Shown here piece by piece: positions 42,712-52,100 of a stretch of 64,000 bases of DNA. The notes under the pieces were generated by a model, which was given only the letters and a program-made list of their open reading frames with translations, made no database searches and was not told the origin of the DNA. The DNA comes from Pirellulales bacterium (lineage in GTDB: Bacteria > Planctomycetota > Planctomycetia > Pirellulales > DATAWG01). Both the position numbers and the translations under genes were made by a program. The stretch spans positions 20,295 through 84,294 of the forward strand of contig DASZFO010000354.1 in assembly GCA_035939775.1 (NCBI GenBank). The letters are read 5' to 3'. The number at the start of each line of letters is the position of its first letter. Within the stretch, counting starts at the first letter, position 1.

Positions 42712-43941
42712 TCATTCAGTTGAGCCGCTTTCTTCCTTTCCGAGATAGGCCTCGATCACCTTCGGATTGGAGCGGACTTCGGCCGGAGTTCCTTCTGCGA
42801 TTTTGACGCCGTGGTCGAGCACAGCCAAACAATCGGAAATGCCCATGACCACCTTCATGTGATGCTCGATCAGCAGCACCGTCACGCCGCTATCGCGAAT
42901 CCGCTTGATGAGCTTCATCAGTTCGGCTGACTCGGTTGGGTTCATTCCGGCCGCCGGCTCGTCGAGCAGCAGCAATTGCGGCTTGAGTGCCAATGCCCGA
43001 GCGATTTCCAATCGCCGCTGATCGCCATAGGCCAGCGACCCGGCGAGCGCACCGGCCTTCTCCTGTAATCCAACGAACCCCAGCCCGTCGAACGCGCGGC
43101 GCACCGATTCGGTTCGTCGGGCGATGCGGTCGACGGCCACCTGAACGTTTTCCAGCACGGTCATGCTCGTGAACAGGCGGATATTCTGAAACGTCCGGGC
43201 GATTCCACCCGCGGCGATCACATCCGGCGTGCGGCGGGCGCGGTTCCAAACTACGTATGTTCCAGCCGTTGCCACGATCAAGCCTGCGACAAAAGCAATC
43301 CACTCGACGCGCAGTTGGGATTGGCGGGCGCGAGCGACGTCGGCGAGCATGTCCGAATCGGCCGCGATTCGCCAGCGGTCGGCCGCATTTGGCAATGATT
43401 CAAGCGAAGTCGCGCCCGCAACGACGGGGTCGAGCAACGAAGCCAATTGGCGAGCATCGCTCCGTCGCTTGGCAACGCCAAAAACTGGTCGCGAATCATT
43501 CCAGGGAACCACGGCCCAATTTGTTCCCTTTCGTTCGACCGCAAGATCCCCGCGCAAATACCCACAGAAATCATGCCAGGCCTCGGTCGAAGAAAACGGC
43601 GCCGACCGATCTTGAAGATTTCGTTTGATGGTCGCCCGCCAAAGCGCGTTGACATCGACACTAACCAAAAGGGCCGCAAAGCTCGTCAGGATTCCGACGG
43701 TACCGCACAGCAAAAGCGTTTTCAAACTAAAAGGACGACGCAGCTCGTGGCCCTTGAACTCGATCTTACCTTCGGTGGGAGTGTAGATGCCCGTGATCGC
43801 ATTGAAGACCGTGGTCTTGCCGGCGCCATTCGGGCCGATTACGGAAAAGATCGAACCGACCGGCACTTCGAGGTCCAGATCGCAGACGGCGGTCAGCCCG
43901 CCGAACCGCATCGTCAATTTGTCGATTTTGAGCAATGCCAT
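42712..43941 (-). CDS. livG: LivG ATPase with inserted transmembrane hairpin
   Basis: 409 residues versus about 255 for LivG. ATPase motifs are intact: Walker A GPNGAGKTT (36-44), Q-loop RTFQN (Gln252), signature LAYGDQRRLEIARAL (303-317), Walker B LLLLDEPAAGMN (323-334) and H-loop IEHHMKVVM (359-367). About 150 extra residues (68-240; bases about 43222-43734) sit between GIYTPTEGKIEFKGHEL and GGIARTFQNIRL. They contain two hydrophobic helices (75-95 and 213-232), with basic residues on the outer flanks of both helices. This fits the positive-inside rule: a hairpin with a loop of about 117 residues on the far side of the membrane. The spacers to livM and livF are short. The insert is new to me. 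Confidence 0.93.
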   Translation of the reverse strand: MALLKIDKLTMRFGGLTAVCDLDLEVPVGSIFSVIGPNGAGKTTVFNAITGIYTPTEGKIEFKGHELRRPFSLKTLLLCGTVGILTSFAALLVSVDVNALWRATIKRNLQDRSAPFSSTEAWHDFCGYLRGDLAVERKGTNWAVVPWNDSRPVFGVAKRRSDARQLASLLDPVVAGATSLESLPNAADRWRIAADSDMLADVARARQSQLRVEWIAFVAGLIVATAGTYVVWNRARRTPDVIAAGGIARTFQNIRLFTSMTVLENVQVAVDRIARRTESVRRAFDGLGFVGLQEKAGALAGSLAYGDQRRLEIARALALKPQLLLLDEPAAGMNPTESAELMKLIKRIRDSGVTVLLIEHHMKVVMGISDCLAVLDHGVKIAEGTPAEVRSNPKVIEAYLGKEESGSTE

Positions 43942-43955
43942 GCGAAGTTTGACCG

Positions 43956-45134
43956 CTACTTTGCGTGCCCCATATCGCCAATCTCGTGATCCGTCGTGCT
44001 GAATTCATGTTGCACTCTCCGCGACGGGAGCAGGCCTTCTGGCCGGAAGCGCACGATGAGGATCAACACCAGGCCGAAGATCATCAGTTTCCAGTTGCTG
44101 AACGTCAGCAAATACTGAATCTTTCCGACGGAGGCCCCATGCGGAGGAAAGCTAGCCGGAAAACCTGTCGAAAACCAATCCACGACGCGATCTCTGAAGC
44201 CTTGCACCCACTGGTCGAGCAACCCAGCGACGATGTATTCGTAGCCTTGCAAGAGCAAGACTCCGAGCAGCACACCGCGAATGCTCCCCAGCCCGCCGAG
44301 GATGATGCAGCACAGGGCTGTGATTGAAAGCGGGAAGCCATACTCGTGGGGATTGGCCGTATTGGTGAGCTTGGTCGCGAACAGACAGCCAGCCGCGCCG
44401 GCCAGAGCGGCGCTGAGCGCGAATGCCGAAAGCTTGACGCGCGGGGCGTTGATCGCCATGCACGTGGCAGCCAATTCATCCTCGCGAATCGCAACCCAGG
44501 CCCGGCCCAATCGCGATCGCTCGAGGTGTCTCAAGAACAGCACGATCCCGACAAGGATCGCCAGCGCAAGGTAGTAGAAGAGGCGGTAGTCGGCGAAGTC
44601 GGGACCCAGCTTCAATGCCTTGAGAACGCCTACCGCCGCCGCGGGCACTTTGGGAGGCGGCAGCGGGCCGAGCGACTGCATGCCGTTGGTGATTTCTTCA
44701 AGATTCCGCAAGGCGACCTTCACAACCTCGCCGAAGCCTAGGGTCACGAGGGCGAGATAATCGCCTCGCAGCCGCAGCGTCGGCGCGCCGAGCACCAATC
44801 CCGCGATCGCAGCCCCGATCGTTGCGAAGAGCAGTGCCGGCGCAAAACCGACGTGAAAGGGATTGGTGCCGAGCATCAAGATTCCAGCGATGTAGGCCCC
44901 GATGCCGTAGAACGCGCCGATTCCCAAGTGCAACAGCCCCGTATAGCCGACGACCACATTCAGCCCGAGGGCGAGGATCGCAAAGACAAACAGGTCCGTG
45001 AATCGATCGCCGATGGCGCTGCTCACCGCCCACGGCAGGCACACGAGCGCAATGAGTGCGACGACCTCTGCGATCTGCGCGGTCGGCCATTGCTTCCGCA
45101 GCCCCGGTGAATCGTTCAGCGCCGGTCCACTCAT
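43956..45134 (-). CDS. livM: Branched-chain amino acid ABC transporter permease LivM
   Basis: 392 residues from ATG 45134, whose ATGA overlaps the stop of livH, proving the start. About nine hydrophobic segments; LivM marks include ILALGLNVVVGYTGLLHLGIGAFYGIGAY, LRLRGDYLALVTLGFGEVVKV, LGRAWVAIREDELAATCMAINAPRVKLSAFALSA and CIILGGLGSIRG. A 40-residue insertion with DRVVDWFSTGFPASFPPHG precedes the last helix. Inner-membrane half of the translocation channel. Confidence 0.95.
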   Translation of the reverse strand: MSGPALNDSPGLRKQWPTAQIAEVVALIALVCLPWAVSSAIGDRFTDLFVFAILALGLNVVVGYTGLLHLGIGAFYGIGAYIAGILMLGTNPFHVGFAPALLFATIGAAIAGLVLGAPTLRLRGDYLALVTLGFGEVVKVALRNLEEITNGMQSLGPLPPPKVPAAAVGVLKALKLGPDFADYRLFYYLALAILVGIVLFLRHLERSRLGRAWVAIREDELAATCMAINAPRVKLSAFALSAALAGAAGCLFATKLTNTANPHEYGFPLSITALCCIILGGLGSIRGVLLGVLLLQGYEYIVAGLLDQWVQGFRDRVVDWFSTGFPASFPPHGASVGKIQYLLTFSNWKLMIFGLVLILIVRFRPEGLLPSRRVQHEFSTTDHEIGDMGHAK

Positions 45135-46156
45135 ACTTTTTCCCTCGTTCGCTCGCCAAGCAAACCAGATGGTCGGAATACGAGAATCAGAATCAAGATT
45201 CCAAAAATCAGCGCGTCGGCCCAATGCTCGCTGACATAGGCGCTCCCCAGCGACCGAACCAGGCCGATCACTATCCCGCCGAGCACTGCTCCAGGAATAT
45301 TGCCAATCCCGCCGAGCACCGCGGCGGTGAAGGCGTAGAGGCCGTTTTGATATCCCATCTGGAATCCAATCGTATTGATATACAGGCCGTAGATCACGCT
45401 GGCCACGCCTCCCAAACCGCCGCCGATCAAGAAGGTCGCGCCAATCACTCGATCGACGTTGATCCCCATCAATTGAGCGGCGACCGGGTTCTGGGCCGTG
45501 GCGCGCATCGCGCGGCCGAGCCGGGTCCGTTTCACCAACAGGGTCAATGCAATCATGATCGGCACGACGATGGCGACGAGCAACAGATCCTTAGCCGTCA
45601 ATTGCAAAGCGGAGTTGCCCAGCAGATTCCGCCCGGAGACAAGGCTGGGAAAGCTCAGGTCCGCCGGCCCGCCCCAGAACTCGCCGAGGTTCATGAAGAT
45701 GAACGACACGCCGATCGCGGACACCAGGGGGGCCAATTTCGGAGCATTTCGGAGCGGTTTGTAGACGAGCCGATCGACTGTCCAATTCAAGCCCGCGCAA
45801 AACAGCGGAACCAGAACTAGCAACAAGCCGATCCCTGCAATCGTTGCGGCCGCTCCGGCATGTTCCAAATCGAGCCAGCCTACCAGCGTCCAGGCGAAGA
45901 ACGCCCCAAGCATGAACAAATCGCCATGGGCAAAATTAATCAACCCGATGATCCCGTAGACCATCGTGTATCCCAGTGCGATCAACGCGACGAGCGCTCC
46001 AAACGTCAAACCGTTCAGGCACTGTTGGAGAAGGAAAGCATTCTGCGGCAGATAAACCGCCAGCCCGCAGCCCGTCGCGAGCAAGCCGGCGGCGTAAAAC
46101 AGTGTTCGCGACGAGAATTGACGACGACGATTCTGTTTGTTCTCGACCTGTGGCAC
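45131..46156 (-). CDS. livH: Branched-chain amino acid ABC transporter permease LivH
   Basis: 341 residues. A basic N-terminal tail, then about eight membrane segments with LivH motifs: CLNGLTFGALVALIALGYTMVYGIIGLINFAHGDLFMLGAF, KPLRNAPKLAPLVSAIGVSFIFMN, RAMRATAQNPVAAQLMGINVDRVIGATFLIGGGLGGVASV and AAVLGGIGNIPGAVLGGIVIGL. The stop overlaps the LivM start by four bases, and it begins 10 bases after livK. Inner-membrane permease of the importer. Confidence 0.95.
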   Translation of the reverse strand: MPQVENKQNRRRQFSSRTLFYAAGLLATGCGLAVYLPQNAFLLQQCLNGLTFGALVALIALGYTMVYGIIGLINFAHGDLFMLGAFFAWTLVGWLDLEHAGAAATIAGIGLLLVLVPLFCAGLNWTVDRLVYKPLRNAPKLAPLVSAIGVSFIFMNLGEFWGGPADLSFPSLVSGRNLLGNSALQLTAKDLLLVAIVVPIMIALTLLVKRTRLGRAMRATAQNPVAAQLMGINVDRVIGATFLIGGGLGGVASVIYGLYINTIGFQMGYQNGLYAFTAAVLGGIGNIPGAVLGGIVIGLVRSLGSAYVSEHWADALIFGILILILVFRPSGLLGERTREKV

Positions 46157-46166
46157 GGCGACAAGA

Positions 46167-47522
46167 TCACTGTCCGAGCATTTTGACGAACTTGAATTTG
46201 CCGTCGTGAACGAGATTACCGCTCAGCTTTTTCAAGGTCGTATCGCCGTTCTCATCGAACGACCAGGTGCCCAGCGCGCCGTGAAAATCCTTGATTCCCA
46301 GACCGGCGGCCACAATCGCCGCCCGGTCTTTCTTCCCGGCTCGGCGAATCGCCGCCAATGCGACCTTGCCTGCCTCGTAGCCGTAAATCGCATACGCTTC
46401 CGGCAACCGTCCGAATCGTTTTTGGTAGGCGTCGACAAACTCTTTCGCCGGTTTGTTCTTTTCAATGAACTCTTTGTCGGCGTTTTCAAATGCTTCGGCC
46501 GGTAGACCACCGAAGGTGACGTAGCAGCGATCGTTGACGTTTTCCGGTCCGGCGGCTTCGATAAACGCGGCTTCCATGCACCCGTCGGGAACCATCAACT
46601 TGGCGCTCATTCCGACCGCCACCAGGTCTTTGGCGATCTGTCCTCCCTTGGTTTGCGTCGTGCCGCCGAAATAAACCAGATCGGGATTCTTCGACTTGAT
46701 CGTGGTCGTCAAAGAACGAAACTCGAGCGCCTTGGCATCGATGCTGTCGTGCCCCACGACAGTCAACCCGATCTCGTCGCAGCGGTCCGCGAACAGTTTC
46801 GCGAGTCCTCGGCCGTAAACCTCGTTGTCATCGAGCACGAAGACTCTCTTGACTCCCAACTCCTTCGCCCAATCGGCGCCGAGCGGGCCCTGCAAATCGT
46901 CGGTGGGCACCACGCGCACGTAGTTCAACTTACCCGTCGGCCGATAAACTCCCGGCTCGCTCGGATTGTCGGGATTGGGCTTGGTGAGCCAGACCGCCGT
47001 GTTGGCGGGGCTGATCATCAACAGGCCGGCCAGATTCAGGATCGGCATCGAAATCTTAGCAGCGCCCGAATTGTAGGGGCCAATCAGGACCATCACGTTG
47101 GGATCGGCGGCGGCAGCCTTGGCGTTGGCCGCTTCCTGCTCCTGGGTCCATTCGCCCGCTGAGGCGGTGGCGTCGTCCATGTCGCGATAGTCGATCTGAA
47201 GGTCGCCGACGCGGCTGTTCACCTCGTCGAGCGCCATGCGTATCCCGTTGACAATCGTGTCGGTCTGCTGCCGGGCATTGCCGGTGCGGGGAAGGCTCGA
47301 GACGATTGTGATCTTCGTCGGGTCGCCACCAGTGGGCGTTTCCGAAATCTTGGCATTGTTGTCCGTTTTGCTCGAATCGATCGACGCACTGCTGGTTGCG
47401 ATCGATCCGCTAGACGCCTGAGCGCCGCCGGGATTCTTGGATTGCGCATCGCCGCACCCGGCGGGCGCCATTGCCACGGCCAGAAGCGTCAATTCAAGCC
47501 AAATCAACCTGCGGAAATCCAT
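46167..47522 (-). CDS. livK: Substrate-binding lipoprotein of the Liv ABC transporter (LivJ/K-like)
   Basis: 451 residues from ATG 47522, preceded by AAAGGTGAG with 5-base spacing. Signal peptide LTLLAVAMAPAGC gives a lipobox, so the protein is membrane-tethered. A Ser/Gly/Asn linker is followed by a periplasmic-binding fold with ITIVSSLPRTGNARQQTDTIVNGIRMALDEVN, VMVLIGPYNSGAAKISMPILNLAGLLMISPANT, VFVLDDNEVYGRGLAKLF and PDLVYFGGTTQTKG. It captures branched-chain or related amino acids for livHMGF. First gene of the operon. Confidence 0.93.
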   Translation of the reverse strand: MDFRRLIWLELTLLAVAMAPAGCGDAQSKNPGGAQASSGSIATSSASIDSSKTDNNAKISETPTGGDPTKITIVSSLPRTGNARQQTDTIVNGIRMALDEVNSRVGDLQIDYRDMDDATASAGEWTQEQEAANAKAAAADPNVMVLIGPYNSGAAKISMPILNLAGLLMISPANTAVWLTKPNPDNPSEPGVYRPTGKLNYVRVVPTDDLQGPLGADWAKELGVKRVFVLDDNEVYGRGLAKLFADRCDEIGLTVVGHDSIDAKALEFRSLTTTIKSKNPDLVYFGGTTQTKGGQIAKDLVAVGMSAKLMVPDGCMEAAFIEAAGPENVNDRCYVTFGGLPAEAFENADKEFIEKNKPAKEFVDAYQKRFGRLPEAYAIYGYEAGKVALAAIRRAGKKDRAAIVAAGLGIKDFHGALGTWSFDENGDTTLKKLSGNLVHDGKFKFVKMLGQ

Positions 47523-47601
47523 CGACTCACCTTTCGAATGCGCTGTGACCATCGGCCCGCATTCTATGGTCCGCGGCGGGAAACAGTCAATCAGCCGACA
47601 T

Positions 47602-49104
47602 TCACTCTTCGGCGGTGTCGATCAAATTCGATTGTTTGACCGTGGCTGCCCCTTCTTCGATGGCCAGAATCGCGGCCGCCGACTCGGATGGCGGAAGCAA
47701 TTCGACCCGCTGCAATTTGCGCGTCGTGTGGTCGAGTTGCTGCATGTCGGGGATCTCCTTATCGCCGCTGGCAGCACCTAGATCGCGAAATTTACGGGCG
47801 CTGGAGAGCACGCGAGTCTCAAGGGTCCCGACCGATTCGTTATAGGCCCTGACCGCTCCGTCCAAACTTCGGCCGAGCTTGATCAGATGGTCGCCGAGCG
47901 TCGATAAACGATCGTACAGCGTCTTTCCAAGCGTGCTGATCTCTTCTGCATTGCGTGCGAGCCGTTCCTGCCGCCAGCCCAACGCAATCGCCCGCAAAAG
48001 CGTGATGAGCGACATCGGCGTGGCAATCATCACCCGCTGTTCGACGGCCGCCTCGATCAACGTCGGGTCTTGCTCGCGCGCGGCATCGTAGAACGATTCG
48101 CCAGGGAGAAACAGGATCACGAAATCAACCGGCGACTGGAACTGTTCCCAGTACGATTTCTTGCTGAGGCTGGCGACGTGGGCCTGCACTTGGCGGGCGT
48201 GCTCCTTCATCTTCTGCTGGCGCAATGAATCGTCCGTCATATCAAGCGCTTCCAGATAAGCCGCCAGGGGCGCCTTGGCATCGACGACGATATTCACCCC
48301 TCCCGGCAGATGCACGACCATGTCGGGGCGCAAGCGACCCTCTTCGGTCGTCTCGCTGACTTGCTCGTGGAAGTCGCAATGTTCAAGCATTCCTGCCAGC
48401 TCGACGACCCGCTTCAACTGAATCTCGCCCCAGCGGCCGCGGATGTTTGGCGCTCGCAGGGCCTTGACGAGGCCGGCGGTTTCAGCGCGAAGTTGCTTCT
48501 CGTTCTCGACGAGCGATTGAATCTGCTGGGTCAGGCCGGCGTAAGCGCCGGCTCGATTCTTTTCCAAGTCCTGAATCTTGGCGTCTACCTTTTCGAGCGA
48601 CAACTTGACCGGCTCGACGATCGCGCCGATTGCCTGCTGCCGCTTATCGAGATCTCCTTTCGCGGATTCTTGAAACGATTCGAGAGCGGTCTTCGCTAGA
48701 TTCAGAAACGACTGATTGTTGCTGGAAAGCGCCTCGGCGGCGAGGGCCTTGAACGCGTTGGTAAGTTTTTGCTCCGCTTCGCTCAACATCGCGAGTTTCT
48801 CGGCGGCCTGCTCCCGCTCCTTTTGCAGCGTCGTTGCCAACAACACTCTTTCTTGAGCCAGGCCCGTCAGCTTCTGCTGTGCATCGAGGTAAAGCTCGTT
48901 TGCCCGCTCGGCCGCCGTTCTGATCTCGACGATGGTTTGTTCTCGTCCTTCGAGCCGTTCGACGAGCGTCGCCCGCTCCGCCTCAACGGCGCCGCGGGCT
49001 CGATCGGCCGCCTGCTCGATCTTCCCGCGCAGCATGATCCAGGTCCCCGCAGCCCCCAGCGCGATTCCGACCAACAGCAGCAGAATTGGCAACGCGTCGT
49101 TCAT
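47602..49104 (-). CDS. rmuC: RmuC family DNA recombination protein
   Basis: About 500 residues from ATG 49104 (a GTG 9 bases upstream is possible). One N-terminal membrane helix (ALPILLLLVGIALGAAGTWIML), a long coiled coil (about 30-200), then the RmuC core: APNIRGRWGEIQLKRVVELAGMLEHCDF, GRLRPDMVVHLPGGVNIVVDAKAPLAAYLEAL and SPVDFVILFLPGESFYDAA. RmuC-type proteins limit inversions and are predicted nuclease-like. Starts 27 bases after the end of the 1,363-residue gene, so probably in one unit with it. Confidence 0.93.
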   Translation of the reverse strand: MNDALPILLLLVGIALGAAGTWIMLRGKIEQAADRARGAVEAERATLVERLEGREQTIVEIRTAAERANELYLDAQQKLTGLAQERVLLATTLQKEREQAAEKLAMLSEAEQKLTNAFKALAAEALSSNNQSFLNLAKTALESFQESAKGDLDKRQQAIGAIVEPVKLSLEKVDAKIQDLEKNRAGAYAGLTQQIQSLVENEKQLRAETAGLVKALRAPNIRGRWGEIQLKRVVELAGMLEHCDFHEQVSETTEEGRLRPDMVVHLPGGVNIVVDAKAPLAAYLEALDMTDDSLRQQKMKEHARQVQAHVASLSKKSYWEQFQSPVDFVILFLPGESFYDAAREQDPTLIEAAVEQRVMIATPMSLITLLRAIALGWRQERLARNAEEISTLGKTLYDRLSTLGDHLIKLGRSLDGAVRAYNESVGTLETRVLSSARKFRDLGAASGDKEIPDMQQLDHTTRKLQRVELLPPSESAAAILAIEEGAATVKQSNLIDTAEE

Positions 49105-49131
49105 TGTGAACACCAGTCCATTTTTGGAATC

Positions 49132-52100
49132 TCACTCCGCCTTTTCCAACCGGCGAATTTCCCAATTGGTCAATTGTTCCTGGATGTGCTCCCAACTGAG
49201 CTGGATGTGTGGTCGTTTTCCAAGCGACGCCACGGCCTCCTCATCGCGGTTGCCGGGCCCGCACGAGCGCTCGATCTCGTCTTCGATGACGGCGAGCCAA
49301 TCCGGCAGATCGAGCCCAGCGCCAGTCGGTTCCCTGGCCAATTCGCTGGCCTCGGATTCCAGAATGGAAAAGGTCTTCGGCGGCAATCCGCGGCGCGCTT
49401 CCTCGGCGGCTGGCCGGACTAGCGCCCGCACGCGATCGATGGCCAGCGGCCGAATGAAACGCTCTCCTAAACGGTCGGCGACGGTTGAAAGCCGCATCCC
49501 GTACTTCTTCTGCAGCTCTGCCAATCGCCGCAATTGCTGATCGGCAGTCGCACTCGTCTCCTTGGCCATGGCGCGGCACCACAAGCGTGCTGCCGCATCG
49601 TGCCCGCGGCGGACGAGGACTTCGTGCACCATCGTCACCGGCCGCAAATTCCAATGAATCCGATCATAGGCCGCCTTCACGCGGAGAAAATCCAGAAGCG
49701 TGTAGAGCAATTCACCTTGGTCGGATTGCGTGGTCGTGGCGTTGTAGTCGCGATACTCTGCGTAATTCTCCATGACCGCTTCGATCACGATCCCCAGATG
49801 CCGGCGGGCTTGATTGCGCGGCAAACGGTTATCGAGGTCGGCGATCAGCCGCAGATTCTCCTGCGCTTCGGGATCGGTTGACAATTGTTCGAGCCAAGCG
49901 TCGATGCCCTGATGCATGATGGCCCGCAGGTTGCCAAAACCAAAGAAAGACTGAGTGAACACATCGCGACCGTAGTGCTCGATAAATGCGACGAGTTCGT
50001 TCCAATCCTTTTCGCTCGCTACTTTTTCCAGCGCCGAAAGCCGTAGCGTATGGCTGTGCGATCCCCATTGCGGCAATAGCGATTCAGTGACCTGTTGCAG
50101 GCAATCGATCAGATCGGCATCGCTCGAGTCTTCGTCAGAGTCGGCGGTCGACGACCTTGGCTCGTTGCCGATCGACCAGCCGGCCGACGAATCGACGACT
50201 GTTTCCACAATCGCTTTGAATCCGATTTCGAACAAACGGTCAAACTCGGTGACGGCGCCGGGACCGAGTGGATGATCGCGTTCCATCGCGCGCGCCGTCT
50301 GAATGAGTTGACAGGTCTCGCGCAGCATGCCGAGTCGCGGAAGTCGGCTCAGCAACTCGCGGAACATTTGCTGCAAACCGCGCACGCTGGCAATTTTCTC
50401 GGGTTCGCCCCCTTTTGCCAGTCGCACGTAAAGCAGCGGTTGCTGGCGTATCGCGGCCAGGAAGGGCGCCCAATAACGCCGTGCGGCCGCTTCATCGGCC
50501 ACGAGCGCCGCCTCCCAAAGTTGGCTTAGCGGATCGTCCTCCGAGGCTGTCTCTCTGCTCCGCAGTTCCCCCGCCGTGCGCGCCCTGTCGCGTGACGAGA
50601 TCGCGGCGGTTAGAAATTGCGTCGCGTCGTCCATTGCGAGGCACGTGGCAATGATCTTCTCGGAGAGCGCTTCCTTCGCGCTCATCCGACGATCGAACTC
50701 GAGCAGCGATTCGTAACCCGACGTGGGGTGCGGAATCGATTGTGACGCCACGTCGGCGGCCAAGTGACTGAGCCGTCGACCGTTTTGCTTCGCTCGCTCG
50801 CGCCAACCGGCAAGCGAATCGCCGAGCGCCAATTTCGCGGCGCCAAGCGACAACTCCGTTACCGCCACTTGTTTCCAGAGCTGGGCCAAGGTGCTCAGGA
50901 AAGCCAGCCGCCGCGCCAGCCGATTCGATTCCCCGTCGAATTCATAGTCGGTTGATTGTCCGCCGCTTTCGAGCATGCTCCCCTCAACGCCGTCGGCCGT
51001 GCTGTCGCGATAGACCATTTCGTCGTAGGCAGCGCGGTAAACGTCGTCCTTATTTTCGTCGTCGTTCGGCAGGTCAAAGTCGGCCTGAGCCGCGTCCTCA
51101 CTCGCCTCGCGGGGGGACGCGGCCGATTCCATTTCTGGCACCTCCCAATAAGTCTCCGCATTGGCTTCAAGAAAATCGAAGAACCGACCAACCAATCGGC
51201 AACCGTTGCCGGCCGCGGGCGACCGCGCCGGTTGTTTCCGCCCGCATTGAATTTCGTCTGGTTGTGCCGCGGCAAGGGCCATTTGCATCCACCGCAGCGC
51301 CAGCGCATGAAACGAATGCGGTCCCTCCTCAAGCCGCACGCGTTCGGCATGTCCGATCCAATGGACGAGCAGGGCCATCGACGCCGAAAGGTCCTGCTTT
51401 TCCAGGAGCGCTTCGACAACCCAGGCATAGGCCTGCGGCGAATCGAACTCTTCGACGTGCGGCCTCCAGAAATTGAGATCGCCGCCGCTCGCTCCCGCCC
51501 TGTGCCACGCGGAGAGCGCGTCGGCCACCTTCTTTGCCGCGGAATAGGCCTCGCGACCGGAAACCCAGCGCAGGCCCGAGATCGCCGCACTGGCGAATTG
51601 GTCCCACCATTCGGCTAGTCTGAGGATATCTTGGGGAAGTCTGCCGAGCACTGCCACGTCTTGACCGGCCGCGGCGTGGTGCCAAAGTCGAGCCTGAGCA
51701 TTGAAGACCTGCTCCATCAATTCGAGCAATTCGTCGACGCGCGGATCGGGAATGCTGTTTTCCACGGCTGGAAACAGGCTGAATTGCCCGCCGAAACCGA
51801 GAATGTTCCAAGGATCGACGATCGCTCCGCATTCGATCCCGCGATGCAATAAATCTTCGATTTGCGTGAGGCAGGCCATCCCTTCGGGTAGCCGGCCGCG
51901 CTCGGCCGCTCGATGGGCGGCGGTCACCAGGCAATGGATCTGGCAAACGATCCGCGCCGAAACGGCTGGCACGATTTGCACCTGCCGCAGCGCCGCGCCG
52001 GGAAAGCCGAGCCGCGCGAATAACTGAGCCAAATGAACATGCTGCATCTGCAGCGCGCGCCGCCGCGACAATTGGGCGTTCAAATGCTGCCGCGCCGCGG

